Positions 39,698 through 50,845 of a stretch of DNA of 64,000 bases are shown in pieces. Location: assembly GCF_031877795.1 (NCBI RefSeq), contig NC_133940.1:12959985-13023984 (forward strand), written 5' to 3'. A program made the translations under genes and the position numbers. The notes under the pieces are model-generated. The model made no database searches and had not been told where the DNA came from. It saw only the letters and a program-made list of their open reading frames with translations. How positions within the stretch are numbered: the first letter of the stretch is position 1; each line of letters begins with the position of its first letter. This stretch comes from Strix aluco. Lineage: Eukaryota > Chordata > Aves > Strigiformes > Strigidae.

Positions 39698-39824
39698 GGT
39701 GATCTTGGTTTGCCTGGATATCCAGGTAGTCCAGGCAGTAAAGGTATAGCTGGAAATCCTGGTTTGCCTGGATTTCCAGGCAGTCCAGGTGCAAAAGGAG
39801 AACCAGGCCTTCCTGGATTCCCAG
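39698..39824 (+). CDS. COL4A5: COL4A5 exon 37 (127 nt, codons ~1083-1124)
   Basis: Phase 0 to 1. [16 protein letters not shown], then an internally similar block [13 protein letters not shown], ending GLPGFPG; the nucleotide sequence GGTTTGCCTGGAT..CCAGG occurs twice, a sign of internal duplication within the exon. Acceptor TGTTTTCTAG, donor CAG|GTAATT. Confidence 0.95.
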
Positions 39825-39840
39825 GTAATTCTGAGCAGGA

Positions 39841-39856
39841 TTTTTTTTTTTTTTTT
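39841..39856 (+). repeat. Poly(T) tract
   Basis: Sixteen consecutive T immediately downstream of the exon 37 donor, in the first 35 nt of intron 37. U-rich tracts just after a weak donor (GTAATT here) can recruit TIA1-like factors; that role is only inferred. Confidence 0.85.
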
Positions 39857-41084
39857 ATTTTCCCTCTTGCTTATATTGGTATAAGCATCTAAACACAGTA
39901 GGTAATCGGTGGAGGGCTGCAGCTTCTTTCAAAGTTTCTATCAATCTGCTGCTTCTAAGCTTTGTGCTGTTGGAATTGTCACTGCAAGAGTGTGTGAATG
40001 CATCACTTGAGAGTGCCTTCTGAAATTATTCATCTGCTCTGAGGGGGTGCAGCAGTTGTGTTAGCTCTCCACTCCCCACAGCAGTCACTCTCGCCTCCCC
40101 CGACCCACAAAATACCTGTATTTGGCTCCGTATTTTTCCTTCATGAATCAACAAAAATATGTCATCAGGAAAACTGAGCTTCTTTAATAGCATTTATTGT
40201 CTAAAAATATGTTCTAAAGAAATGTCTTTCTGAAACATAATGAAGTTAGGTTTTGCACTCCTCTAAAAAATTAATAGCAGTTGTTTATGTGTATATGTCA
40301 GTTCTTTCATTCTCAATTAAAAAACCAAGCTTTTTACCTATGCTGCATTTGCAACAATAAAGGCTGTTCTACAAGCACGCTTGAGCTACTTTAATGTAGG
40401 AAGTTAGGGAATTTATAACAGTGTAGTCATGGCAGCAGGAAGCTTAGAAGAGAACAAAACCTGGCCATGAACCTGACAGTTTTTAACCTCTGCTTCATGT
40501 CATACCTTAAAGACTGTGAACAGTTGGAACAGTGTATTTGAGACGCTACCTTGATCAGGCTCAGGTGCTGTTCAGAACAGATATCATGCAATGGATTGAT
40601 TGCTTTTCCTACCTCCCTCTCAGTTCATGCTGTAGGGGTGGGAATCTGATGTAAATTCTAACTAAACACCATTTTTATGAAGATCCTTTTTCAGGAGAGG
40701 AAAAGAGGATTGGGGAAGGACTATCCAACCACAGTTCATAATGCTTTCAATTTGTTGTCAAGCAGAAACACCTGTCTCAAATGGTAATTTCCTAGCAGAC
40801 TGCCAGACTCACTGTGTCCTTGGCCATGGGCGCTCAACAATTAAGAAGTCAAGATCTTGAGAGTAGCAGTAAAGACAGTTGTGCTAGTATGTTTTGTTTC
40901 TGTACAGTCTTTGCTTTATAATTCATCTCCCTGATCAGCTGTAAATTTGCAAAATGAGCATACGTACAGTATCTTGATACAGTTAGCTCACTTGTTACTC
41001 AGGGCACCCCAAATTATAGCACTTCAAGATCTGCTGAAAAGCCAGTTTTATGCTTAATTTGATTGAAATGCCTGTACTTTACAG

Positions 41085-41165
41085 GAACGCCAGGAATTCC
41101 AGGACCAAAAGGTATTGAGGGGCCTCCAGGTAATCCTGGCCTGCCTGGACCACCTGGGCCAGTAG
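41085..41165 (+). CDS. COL4A5: COL4A5 exon 38 (81 nt, codons ~1125-1151)
   Basis: Phase 1/1. [16 protein letters not shown] followed by [12 protein letters not shown]; continuous repeat. Acceptor GTACTTTACAG, donor TAG|GTGAGC. Confidence 0.95.
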   Translation, partial: ERQEFQDQKVLRGLQVILACLDHLGQ

Positions 41166-41742
41166 GTGAGCATGAACAGTGCAGCAAAGGTCAGCTGCTT
41201 CTGTGGAGAACATAATACGTGAAGCCGCTTCCTTTCTTCTTATCTTTTTAACATCATAAAAATGCATCTTGTGTGTATGTGAATGCTCAAACACCACTGC
41301 ACACATTTCACTGAAATTAGAAAAGAAAGAAGTTTAACTTCTTCTTGACGACTTGTGTCTGCGGTCATAGTCATATCATTAGCTATTGAAACAAGAAGTT
41401 AACTGTTTCAGTATTTACCAGCTCTATTTATATTAAGTATTCCAGTGGTCTAACTTGTTTTTGTAGGAGCAAAATTCTAACTTATCCTAAAGGGAAGCAT
41501 TATATTATTTTTAGCAAACACTAACTGCTTAAAAGGTCACAGCCCTTAAAAGCCTTTTCTAAATTGTCAGTGGGGAGAGAGAGGGGGAGAGAAAAAGGTT
41601 TTAATTTTAAGATTACACCCTTGTGAACTTGTTATGACATTGTCACAACTTCAGATTCAGATGGTGGGGAGTCAGGGGGAGGTTGCTTTTTTTTATTGCA
41701 GGTTAGGCATTAGCGTGCTAATGTGTTCTATCCCCCTTTTAG

Positions 41743-41841
41743 GTGATATTGGTCGTCCTGGCCCTCCTGGTCCTTCAGGGGAGAAGGGACAGCCTGGTCG
41801 AGATGGTATCCCTGGACCAGCTGGTCAGAAGGGCGAACCAG
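41743..41841 (+). CDS. COL4A5: COL4A5 exon 39 (99 nt, codons ~1152-1184)
   Basis: Phase 1/1. [16 protein letters not shown] then [19 protein letters not shown]. Corresponds to human [13 protein letters not shown], without the extra GG run. Acceptor CCCCCTTTTAG, donor CAG|GTTAGG. Confidence 0.95.
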
Positions 41842-42376
41842 GTTAGGTATCCTTTCTGTTTGATTTCTCCTCCTCACTCTGCATTATGATTTTCTTTCTC
41901 TATTTTTCCTATAACTGCCCACACACCTTCAAATCTGCTTCTGTGCTTCCCAGATGCTGAATGGTTCAGGGAGCTCTCAAGCTGTCAATGAAGCACAGGA
42001 CAATAATTTAATCAGGTCTTAGGTTTTTATTACCTGACTTCAACACCAGCCCCTGTTCCTGTATTCCACAGTAACTATTGCTTCAGTGTAATGTCTGCCT
42101 TAAAGATAGAACCCCAACCAAAAATGCAAATGTATTAACTCCCAAAATCTGAAAGAGTATCTTGGGAATGGATGGAAATACTTTATGAAAGTTACAGACG
42201 CACTTTGTAGCAAAACCTCTAGTGTTGGTGTAGACTGGTGAGTGAATGAGAATCCTGGTACTCTGAAGGAATCAGGTTTAGACAAACTGCACTTTCATCA
42301 TTCTCAGCCTCATATTCCTATTCCTGGAGACTTGAAAGCTAAATGTTCATTATTAACTGAGTCTGTTTCTTTTCAG

Positions 42377-42427
42377 GTCTACCAGGTTTTGGGCGCCCAG
42401 GACCTCCAGGACTCCCAGGATTGTCAG
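42377..42427 (+). CDS. COL4A5: COL4A5 exon 40 (51 nt, codons ~1185-1201)
   Basis: Phase 1/1. [24 protein letters not shown] is a short irregularity (human GFGNPG). Acceptor TTTCTTTTCAG, donor CAG|GTAAAG. Confidence 0.95.
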
Positions 42428-43241
42428 GTAAAGTTTCTCTGTTGTTCTTTGTTAAAAAGGTTGAATGTACAATATATCTATGCACCGGAAAAAAAAAAGC
42501 CATGTTGTATGTTTTGCAACAAATGAATGCCATAGCAACAACTGAAATAATGTATTTTTGTTTCTCAGCAGACCGTTTTCAGTTAACCACGGTGATAAAG
42601 ACACTTGTTACTGACTACTGAATTTTATAAATTAGCAATTATGTAGACAGCATAAATCCACTCAGGATAATAGTCTGCTGCATTGTGTAGAACTTCGCTG
42701 ATTTGTTTCAGTAAATAAAGCATTCATACAACAAAAGACAAATTAAGCTGCTTTGAAAATATAGCTGCTTGCTGTATTTTCAGAAGCAACTTCACAACCT
42801 ACATTGTATTACTTTCCAACAGCATTAAGGCTCCTAAATTCCTCAAACTTCTTTGAAAATTTTGCAAGTATGTCTTAACTTTCAGCAGTGTGAAAAAAAG
42901 ATGAAGCCTTAATATTGACAGATTTCTTCACTGAAAACATTGCTTGTAGGCTTACAAACTCAGAGAATGTTTATGAATTACAGCATCACTGTAAAGTGAG
43001 ACACAGCAACATCTTTAAATATGTCAGAAGCTATAGCACTTTCTTCTGCAAGAATTATTACCCCTAACTCTTTTCTGAATGTTAGACCAATTTTATACTG
43101 TCTCACTGTGCAAATGAGGTGACTTGCGGCCAGACTTGCACCTTCTGCAAGAGAGAGAAATGGCTCTGTAAATTGACATTTGGACTTTTTTGCCTATCAA
43201 TTTGTAACAGTATTCATAAACATGGCTGTTTGGTTTTACAG

Positions 43242-43427
43242 GGCAAAAAGGAGAACTGGGGTTACCTGGCCCACCGGGGCCCCCTGGACTTCCAGGTCTG
43301 AAGGGAGAACCAGGTTTCCAGGGATTTCCTGGTCTACAGGGTCCACCAGGTCCACCAGGATTACCAGGGCCACCTCTGGAAGGTCCTAAAGGTAGCCCTG
43401 GCCCACCAGGTGTTCCAGGAAGGCCAG
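43242..43427 (+). CDS. COL4A5: COL4A5 exon 41 (186 nt, codons ~1202-1263)
   Basis: Phase 1/1, 62 codons. [16 protein letters not shown], later [12 protein letters not shown], an irregularity matching human GPALEGPKGNPG, ending GVPGRPG. Acceptor TTGGTTTTACAG, donor CAG|GTAAAA. It is followed by the 6.6-kb intron that carries two alternative 9-nt exons. Confidence 0.96.
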
Positions 43428-43660
43428 GTAAAAGCGTGAGCCATACCTATCAACATCTGTCAGTACTTTGATATTTTGCTGGTAGGTTATCAGCCTTTAA
43501 ATTTTCTCAATTTATTTGGATGGATAAGTTCAAGCCTCATGGCATAGGTCTTAATGTCTGTGGGCAACCAGAGGATTTTGTTCCCAAGAGTAACAAAGAG
43601 AGTAAAATAAAACAGCCTTTCTTTCTATTAATTTCTGATACCTAGCAGCAAAAATCTAAT

Positions 43661-43842
43661 GCGTTAATAAACGGGAGATTCTCCGCATGCTGTCACAGTA
43701 ATCATCTAGCGAGCACGATATCGACTTCTGAACATCTGATACCTTTGCAGTATTGTCACGTGATCAGCAAATGTCATCGCGCACAAAAAACCAAAAGTAA
43801 CAAACCCCATCATTTTAAGAGTCATGAAAATCAAATTCACGC
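43661..43842 (+). promoter_or_regulatory. Candidate conserved regulatory block in intron 41
   Basis: About 180 nt holding ten CpG dinucleotides inside an otherwise CpG-poor, AT-rich intron. It includes a perfect CACGTG E-box in GTCACGTGAT (43755-43764), close to the CLEAR/TFE-type and USF-type site, and a TGTCACAGTAATCATC stretch that could suit TALE/homeodomain factors. Only composition and motifs support this; no function is shown. Confidence 0.3.
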
Positions 43843-45364
43843 TAGCATCACAGCATGATCAAATTGGATAGCTGCCTCTTCATCCTCGTGTCATGTAACA
43901 TAAGTCATTGCTCCATTGTGTCATGTGGCTCCCATGGACTCAGTGCACCATCATGCAGTGTTCATCTTTCCATTCCATGTTTGCATTTTGTTCCTGCACC
44001 AACTAATTCTGGGAATGAAAAAAACACTATACTGAGTTAACATTGCTGAGCAACTCCCTGGCGTGTATTAGAATTTGATTTCTATTTTGTGTCATAGAAT
44101 GTTTATTTGCATTTAGATACTGCGCTTGAAAAATCTACCTCTAATCAACCTGTCACAGCTCTGGTTCAAGCTTATTGCTGTATTTTGAATCCAGAAGTAC
44201 TTTGCCACCAATAAGCCTCATCTCAACGTGCTTTATATTCTCCTTAAAAGAGACTACTTTCAAACCAAGCTGGTGGTTGATTTTTTTCTTTGCATATTAA
44301 TGGAGAAGTAATATTTATTGCCCTCAAACTCTGACCTCAGATTTTTCTCTTATTCAAAGATTTGTTTGGGGAAAGTTAAGTTTTGAGTCAGGACATTTTC
44401 AAAATAGCTGCTACACATACATTGTTTATTTTGGGTCATCAAGGGAGAGTTTAGTTTTGCAGTACACACTTGGAAAGATTTTAAGATTTGCTTTTCCTCA
44501 TGCTTGCTTCTGATACAGCAGAAGGCAGTCCCACTGAAAAACATTTCTACAATGGAATTTTATCAAAATATTTTCACTAGAACTGGAATTGAGTAATATT
44601 TGATTATTCTCAACGGTAGTATGAGCTTTTCTCTTGTGCAGAGTAGGCTATGAACTCATCTGTCCTAATGGCATTTAAAAAATGAGTCATTATAAACAAC
44701 ATTTGGTTTTAATTCATAACACTTTAAAACTGGGGTGCTGTTTGCCAGTATAATGAGGTTTTCTTTTAGTCCTAGCAAAAATACTTGAATTGTGTTGTGG
44801 CCTAAACCTGTTTTTTATGTGACTGGTGTGGAACGACCCAGTGGGTTAATAATTCACAGCCAGTCACAATTTCTTCTTGGTTTCCTATCTGGTTAGTGGA
44901 AGGAGGAGTGCATGCATTCTCCCTTTCTCCTGGAGGAATTTACTCTTTGCTGTGCCTCAGCGGCTCTAACCAGTCAGTGGGGCATCCCTGCAGCAAGTTA
45001 GTAGTCCTAATCTGCTTTCCACTTTCTGTGTGGCCTTGTCCTTTGCTGCCTAGTTGCTCACTGACACGTAGGAGTATGGGACAAGTAATCCCAGCTCTGC
45101 TTACTGTGGTTAGAGTTGCAGCTGGGGCAAGAGGGAGGAGGAGTGAAGGGATAAGAGACGGTGGGATGCTGGACTTGGGCTTTGTAATTTAAGCATGCCC
45201 AAATAAAGGCCTAAGACATCCTAGATGTCAAGATCTTCCAAAGATAATTTTTCTGTATGTAGAGTGGTACAGCAATTAAAATTTTGGCATGAGAATCTGA
45301 TTGGTCCATAAGAGTATAGGCTTTCATTTTTAAAAGGTTCCTATAGAGAGAATATCTCCAAACT

Positions 45365-45432
45365 CAAAACAAAAAAAACAAACAAAAAAAAAAACCCAAA
45401 ACAAAAACCAAATAAAAAAAACCACACCAAAC
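45365..45432 (+). repeat. A-rich low-complexity tract
   Basis: Almost only A with scattered C (AACAAAAAAAA-type). Fortuitous antisense frames rich in Phe/Leu/Val arise from it. Confidence 0.9.
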
Positions 45433-45668
45433 AGTAAACCAGCTAAGCAGCTCCTGATGTATAATAAAACTACCAAGTGAGATTCTGTGCTCTGCTGTAG
45501 CGCTGGAGTTTTTATGAAGCTTCTCATCTTGTTCACATTTCTCTGTATAAATCAGGTGCTTACTGCCTCTAATCAGCTGGGGAAGTAGAGGAATGGTGGG
45601 ACTCATTTTGTGCAGTTTTATGAGCACTGGTAGGGGGAAAACAACCAGTGAGGTTCTGCTCAGCCATG

Positions 45669-45711
45669 TTGTCTCTCTCTCTCTCTCTCTTTCTCTCTTT
45701 CTTTCTCTTAT
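45669..45711 (+). repeat. (CT)n microsatellite-like tract
   Basis: TC dinucleotides repeated from about 45671, degrading into TTTC units. Low complexity; pyrimidine-rich but not followed by an AG at a plausible exon. Confidence 0.9.
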
Positions 45712-46357
45712 TTCCATTTTTGTTGCATGCAATGTATAAAGTGAAGCATTTGTTTTGCTCAGTTATCCGTGAACTAATGTGGATAAACCAAACTATTATT
45801 GCAGTTCTGGTACAATCGGCACTCCAGCCTTTTGTTCCAAATGATAACACAGTCTATTGTTGGAATGCTGATTTTGTAACATTTCAACATAAGGCAGTCA
45901 GTCATAAAAGCAGCTGTGTGGCTGTCAAATTACCCCCCTTCTAGGGACATAAATAAAACCAGAAGCTGTATACGTATACTGTTTGTTGTTGACTTCTGGG
46001 TATATTCTAAGATTAGTAAAAGCAATGAAGTCAAACATGATGTAGCTCTCTGACTTCAGTTGAGTTGCCCCTAAAACAAACATAGATAGATGGTGTTGGG
46101 ACAGATTTATTAATTGGTTATAAAATTAAGCCAATTTCCAGGGCAACACAACATTGCTGTTACTCCACATGTCTATTTTCATTGCTATGAATAATAATAG
46201 TTTGGTGTTTTGCATACTGTATGTAAAGGAATATTGAGCTAAATCTAAAAAGAAAGGTTTAGTTGAATATGTTAGCTTGTTGATATTTCTAACAATTTTG
46301 ATGTTTTTCCCCTTGTTCTAATGATGACCTTGGTGAACTCTGACCCCCTACTCCCAG

Positions 46358-46366
46358 GTCCCTCAG
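46358..46366 (+). CDS. COL4A5: COL4A5 alternative micro-exon 41A (9 nt)
   Basis: GTCCCTCAG bounded by acceptor CTACTCCCAG and donor GTTAGC. Phase 1/1: splicing into intron 41 adds exactly Gly-Pro-Ser to the helix. Established knowledge: human COL4A5 has two alternative 9-nt exons at this intron, which together add Gly-Pro-Thr-Gly-Phe-Gln in one isoform. The Gly-Pro-Ser here is one conservative change from the human Gly-Pro-Thr. Flanking intron sequence is shared with 41B (TTGGTGAACTCTGA upstream, CTTAACTC downstream), so I think it is a real regulated exon. Transcript evidence is not available to me. Confidence 0.8.
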
Positions 46367-48624
46367 GTTAGCCCCTTAACTCCAAAATAATAACTTTGCA
46401 TGAAGATGAATGTACATACTTTTATAGTGTCTAAATGTAGATATGCTGAGTCATTTTTCAGACTTACCTTTTAATTTGTGGTAGAAAAGAAAAGCTCCAA
46501 GTTGGCTTTCAGACTCTTCCTCTACGTTGTTGTAGGACTGACATTGAAAGGACACAGTGTTGCTCTCCCCATTGCGGAAGATCATGTGGGTCCAGATTTG
46601 CAAGGCTTTTAATAAGTGTCCCCAACTGTGAAACTTGTTTTAGTATATTGATTCTCAGCGAAGTTGAAAACAATATATACTGCTTTTCATCTTTTTTTAA
46701 AAAAGCATATTGCGCTGTCCTCCCATGTCTTTGCTATATAATTGTGTTTTGCAGTTTGGGCAAGTGACAGTATTCATTTTTGTAACACATGCTACTGTTG
46801 ATTTTGGACACTCTCAAGTGACTTAAATAAATTAGATGCTTCTTTTATACCAACAGTGTCTGCAGGAAGATTTATACAGAGTAACAGTGATGCTTTACAT
46901 TCCCAACTTAGCACTGTAACTTTCCAGTGCAGAGAAATCCTTATTTCCATTGTTTTGCTTCACCAGCAGTTAGAGGAAATGAGGAAAGCTCTTCCTTTTA
47001 ACATGTATTTTATGATATGAAGCATACAGCCCTCCCCTCCCTAATGCTAGGGCAGTGGAGCAGGACTGGTAAGAACATGGTTGTTTTCACAAGCTTATTT
47101 TAGCATATCAGCATGTAGCACAAGCCAGCTCTTGCAAAGTTTTTTAACATCTGTGTCTAGATTGAAAATGACTTGGTATATCCATTTAATAATAATGTCT
47201 TTAGGTTTTGCTATGATGACTTTCAGGAAGCAAAGAACTGTCATGAAAATTCAACAGAGGAATACATGTTAGTGTGCTGTCCTCAGCAAATGTCATAGCC
47301 CCTGATGGCTGAATCCTAGCTTTCTGCAGTCATGTAAAAAAATGAATGTGGCTTTACCTTTTAATTAAACTGTGGTCACACAAGCACTAACCACACTTTC
47401 AGAGAGGGTTACCATCATTGGGTATGCAGAGAGGAATTTATCGGTTGCTTCATGTTTTGTTCCACCCTATGACTGTGCTCAGCCAGAGTTCAGTCATCAA
47501 CAGGTATAGGACAGATTTATAAATCATAGCAAAACTTATCTAACCGTGAAATATAGTTTATAAGTGCTTAACAGTAATAATGAAATGTCCATGTCATTAT
47601 TTTTAACAACTGTATTACAGTTAGTATTTAAAATCATTTACCAAATATGTAAGAAAGGGCATTGAGGTAAACCTGACGTGTATTTATTCTAGATTTTAGC
47701 TGCAAATTGCATGGTGATATGCTGATATATTTAAATCATTTCACTGACATGAAAGATGCAAGTGACACAGGAGCTAAAATATGTATTAATTCAGGAGCAT
47801 GATGGGGACAACCAGCTTACCTTTTGAATGAGGACATTTAAATGATTCTTCTAAGGATGTTGTTAATGTGCTGTTCTCCATAATAATCTTAAACAGGTAA
47901 ATTAGCATCTTGGGGTATTTTTATCAAGAAAAAATAATGCTAACAGTAAGGACAACTCATTCTAAATTTGTAAGTTCTGCTGTATTTTTGCTTATAGCAT
48001 TTGCAGCCCTGTTGATCCATGTCAGTCCTCCTTACCATTTTGAAGAGGGTGTAAGTCTACTTTTCAGTCCTAGAATTGTATTCACAGATAGTTGAGGCTC
48101 CTACCTGATTAGCGGTGAGAAGTCCTTCTGTTAATCACACTCCCCCCCTGCCCAAAGCAGAATTTTGCTCAAGAGTAAATTGTCATTCACAATTTACCTG
48201 CATATTTGCCAAGCTCTCAGGCCCTGTGACATTGACTACTGTCAGTGAAATGGTTACATAGTTCAAACCCTGTTGTGAGTAGGACTAACCAGTCACAGAC
48301 CTCAGCTGTAATGTTAAAGCAATAACACGTTCTTTAGTAAAGCTTTAATTTTGCTGTTAAGTGAAGTGTCAAGTTAGTCTTAGTAGAGCCTAGTCACCAG
48401 AATAACTTGTATCTGAAAATACATATCATTGTGTATTCATGTATGGTTTTATGCATGCATGTGGATTATATTGTAAATACAAAATATGCTGGTGAAATGG
48501 GTTGTTGTGTAGTGTATATGCTGTCATCTGTACTATTTCTAACTAGTAATCTTGTTTTGTACTGTGTGATGTCTGACCCTTCTAACATCGATCATTGGGC
48601 TTTGGTGAACTCTGATCCTTCCAG

Positions 48625-48633
48625 GTCCTCCAG
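48625..48633 (+). CDS. COL4A5: COL4A5 alternative micro-exon 41B (9 nt)
   Basis: GTCCTCCAG with acceptor GATCCTTCCAG and donor GTTAGA. Phase 1/1; adds Gly-Pro-Pro, where the human second micro-exon adds Gly-Phe-Gln. It lies 2.26 kb downstream of 41A and carries the same upstream (TTTGGTGAACTCTGA) and downstream (GTTAG, CTTAACTC) intronic motifs. Inclusion of one or both exons keeps frame and repeat register. Confidence 0.78.
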
Positions 48634-49994
48634 GTTAGACTCTTAACTCGGTCAATTTATTTTACTGCGTTGCACTTGATGTAAGAGAAACAGATGTTTT
48701 CCTGTAATTCTATGATTATCTGTCTAAGGACTATGGTTACCCTGCAGATTGTATGTGTTTGTTTAGCATGCCTCAGATGGTAACCCATTATTATTTTGCA
48801 TGTGTACAATACTAGACCGGTATAAAAGAGCTAAATGAACCCAAAAAATCCTTGCATGATGGGATGCTTTCTGTAGTTGAAACTGCTACAGGATATGTGT
48901 GAAATCTGGTACAAAATTGCTGTTGATTTGAAAAGAAAAATTTTGAAAGGAATTCTATACTCAGATTTGCATGCAAGAAATACAGCTCATCAAATTTATT
49001 CACTGAATATAGACTATGAGGGTGTCAAAGGAGAAGTTAAATTACTTGAGGTTGCAGAATAATTGAAAATTCAGCACACTGATAAATGTTATTAGATTTG
49101 TTGTACCACAGGGTAGAATGTCATAGCACTGTCCTGCAAAGAGATCCTTTTGTTAATTCAATTATGAGATCTAACTTGTAAAATGTTATTAGCTGTTGCT
49201 GCACTTGCTTATGGTTTGTTTTGCCACAAACTAGTATTGGTTGTCTTCTATTTATATGGTGGCATAGAGGTGGGGGTCTCATCTTTCAGTTCTCCAAATA
49301 CCTAAGTTTCTCATAAATCCACTGCTTTCCTTTGGGTTAATGTGGCTGTAGCAAAGGGAAAATATTTAAAGACACAGCACAGTTCCTCTACTAGATTTTC
49401 ACAGCATAATTCTACTAAAGACAGACAGATCCATCAGAGGCAGTTTCTGCAACTCAGTTTATTATTTCGGCAAGGCAGAATGATGGGCTTCCTGCTGCCC
49501 AGCAGTCAATAGACACTATATACCAGGCTCTTCAGTAGACGTGTTAAATTTTAACAGCAAAAAAGCAGCAATATTTTACATTGTTCAGACTGGCTTTCAA
49601 AGGGAATTCAGTCTGTTAAGATAGCACTTAAGAGATGGTGAATGTATGCAGGTCAGCAGAGGGGATATTTGTACCATCTAATTTTGGGTTTCTCGGCTCC
49701 TACTAAAGGCACTGGTCTGGTCACTGGTAAGCTGCTACCGCAGGTGAGTTGCACTGCCTTCTGGAAAGACCTGCTTCTCTGCATCAGCTAGATAAGGAGC
49801 CTTGTTCCTGATTTGGGTAGTGCAAATAATCCCTCTATTTCTTTTCCTTTTAGTTTATCCTGAATTCAGCATTGTAATAGAGCTGGGAAGTCAAGCCAAA
49901 ATATCTTTAATTTTTTTTTACGCTGAAGGCACAAACTGGGGGAGAATGGTTGATGTGTACTGATCTGTGCATATATTTGTTCTGCCACATTAAG

Positions 49995-50128
49995 GTCCAC
50001 CTGGCCCAGAAGGTCCACGAGGGCCACCAGGCAATGGAGGACTTAAAGGGGAAAGGGGGAACCCGGGTCAACCTGGCCCACCTGGCCTGACTGGTCAAAA
50101 GGGAGATCAAGGACCACCTGGACGCCAG
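49995..50128 (+). CDS. COL4A5: COL4A5 exon 42 (134 nt, codons ~1264-1308)
   Basis: Phase 1 to 0. [19 protein letters not shown], then [17 protein letters not shown] is a repeat irregularity shared with human. Weak acceptor CACATTAAG, donor CAG|GTAGGA. The poor polypyrimidine tract might leave time for micro-exon choice upstream. Confidence 0.95.
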
Positions 50129-50530
50129 GTAGGACAAGAAGTGGAGTTTTCCCCTGGTTTATTTTAAAATGCAATAAAAATTGAATTTATTTGGGTGGAA
50201 TATGCAGTTTATCATAGTACAATAAAAGCCAAAATGTGGTAGCTAACACCCTGTCTTCTATCAAGTAAGAAGGTCTTTTCCTTAATTATTCCCCAGTATC
50301 TGGGCAGGATGTCCCCATTATATTCCCGTGGGAGCTGGAGCTGTGAATTCACACTTCATGTTACAGCATTCTCTGACAGCACCCAGTGCAGTGAGCAGGG
50401 TGCATGGCATCAGCCCTTCAAAGCACCAGGTCACAGACCCACAGTGCTTATTCATCCCCCAGCCACCTTTTCTCTGCTTTTCTGAAACTCCTAAGAAGAT
50501 GAGTGAATAACGTGAAGCTGTTCTGTTCAG

Positions 50531-50603
50531 GGGGATCCTGGTCGACCAGGTCTGAATGGAATGAAGGGCGACCCCGGGCTTCCAGGCGTTCCAGGATTCC
50601 CAG
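50531..50603 (+). CDS. COL4A5: COL4A5 exon 43 (73 nt, codons ~1309-1332)
   Basis: Phase 0 to 1. [16 protein letters not shown] followed by LPGVPGFPG, almost identical to human. Acceptor TTCTGTTCAG, donor CAG|GTATTT. The donor and its flank are duplicated 22 nt downstream (second CAG|GTATTT at 50625/50626); use of that copy would insert an immediate TAA. Confidence 0.95.
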
Positions 50604-50773
50604 GTATTTAACTGGGTATTCCCAGGTATTTAACGAGCATTTCAAGTTAAAACCTCCAGACACAATAACAGCCGCTCAGGGAGAAAAGGCAGCTGATTTT
50701 GGCCATTCTTGCAGTAGATTTTGTAAGACAGCATGTTCTTTCACTGTATAACTGTCTGAATTTGATGTTTCAG

Positions 50774-50845
50774 GTATGAAGGGTCCCACTGGACCTGCAG
50801 GACCTGCTGGCCTCACAGGCAGTCAAGGACTGCCAGGCCCACCAG
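50774..50845 (+). CDS. COL4A5: COL4A5 exon 44 (72 nt, codons ~1333-1356)
   Basis: Phase 1/1. GMKGPTGPAGPAGLTG followed by SQGLPGPPG; continuous. Acceptor GATGTTTCAG, donor CAG|GTAGGA. Confidence 0.95.

Larger units (their letters stand above)
43428..49994 (+). other. COL4A5: COL4A5 intron 41 (6.6 kb, with micro-exons 41A/41B)
   Basis: Longest complete intron in the window. It contains a CpG-containing block (43661-43842), an A-rich tract and a (CT)n tract near 45.4-45.7 kb, and two micro-exons at 46358 and 48625. Apart from these I recognise nothing; the open frame at 44896-45192 has no protein resemblance. Confidence 0.8.

Noticed and set aside
40501..40600. Possible further SINE tail (AAGACTGTGAACAGTTGG)
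   Set aside because: Only one short motif fits; not enough ordered blocks to support a mobile element call.
44896..45192. 98-codon plus-strand frame in intron 41
   Set aside because: No similarity to a known family, no splice or promoter context, slightly GC-richer patch only.
45640..45732. Minus-strand Arg/Glu-rich frame (RERKRERERERE)
   Set aside because: Translation of the (CT)n low-complexity tract.
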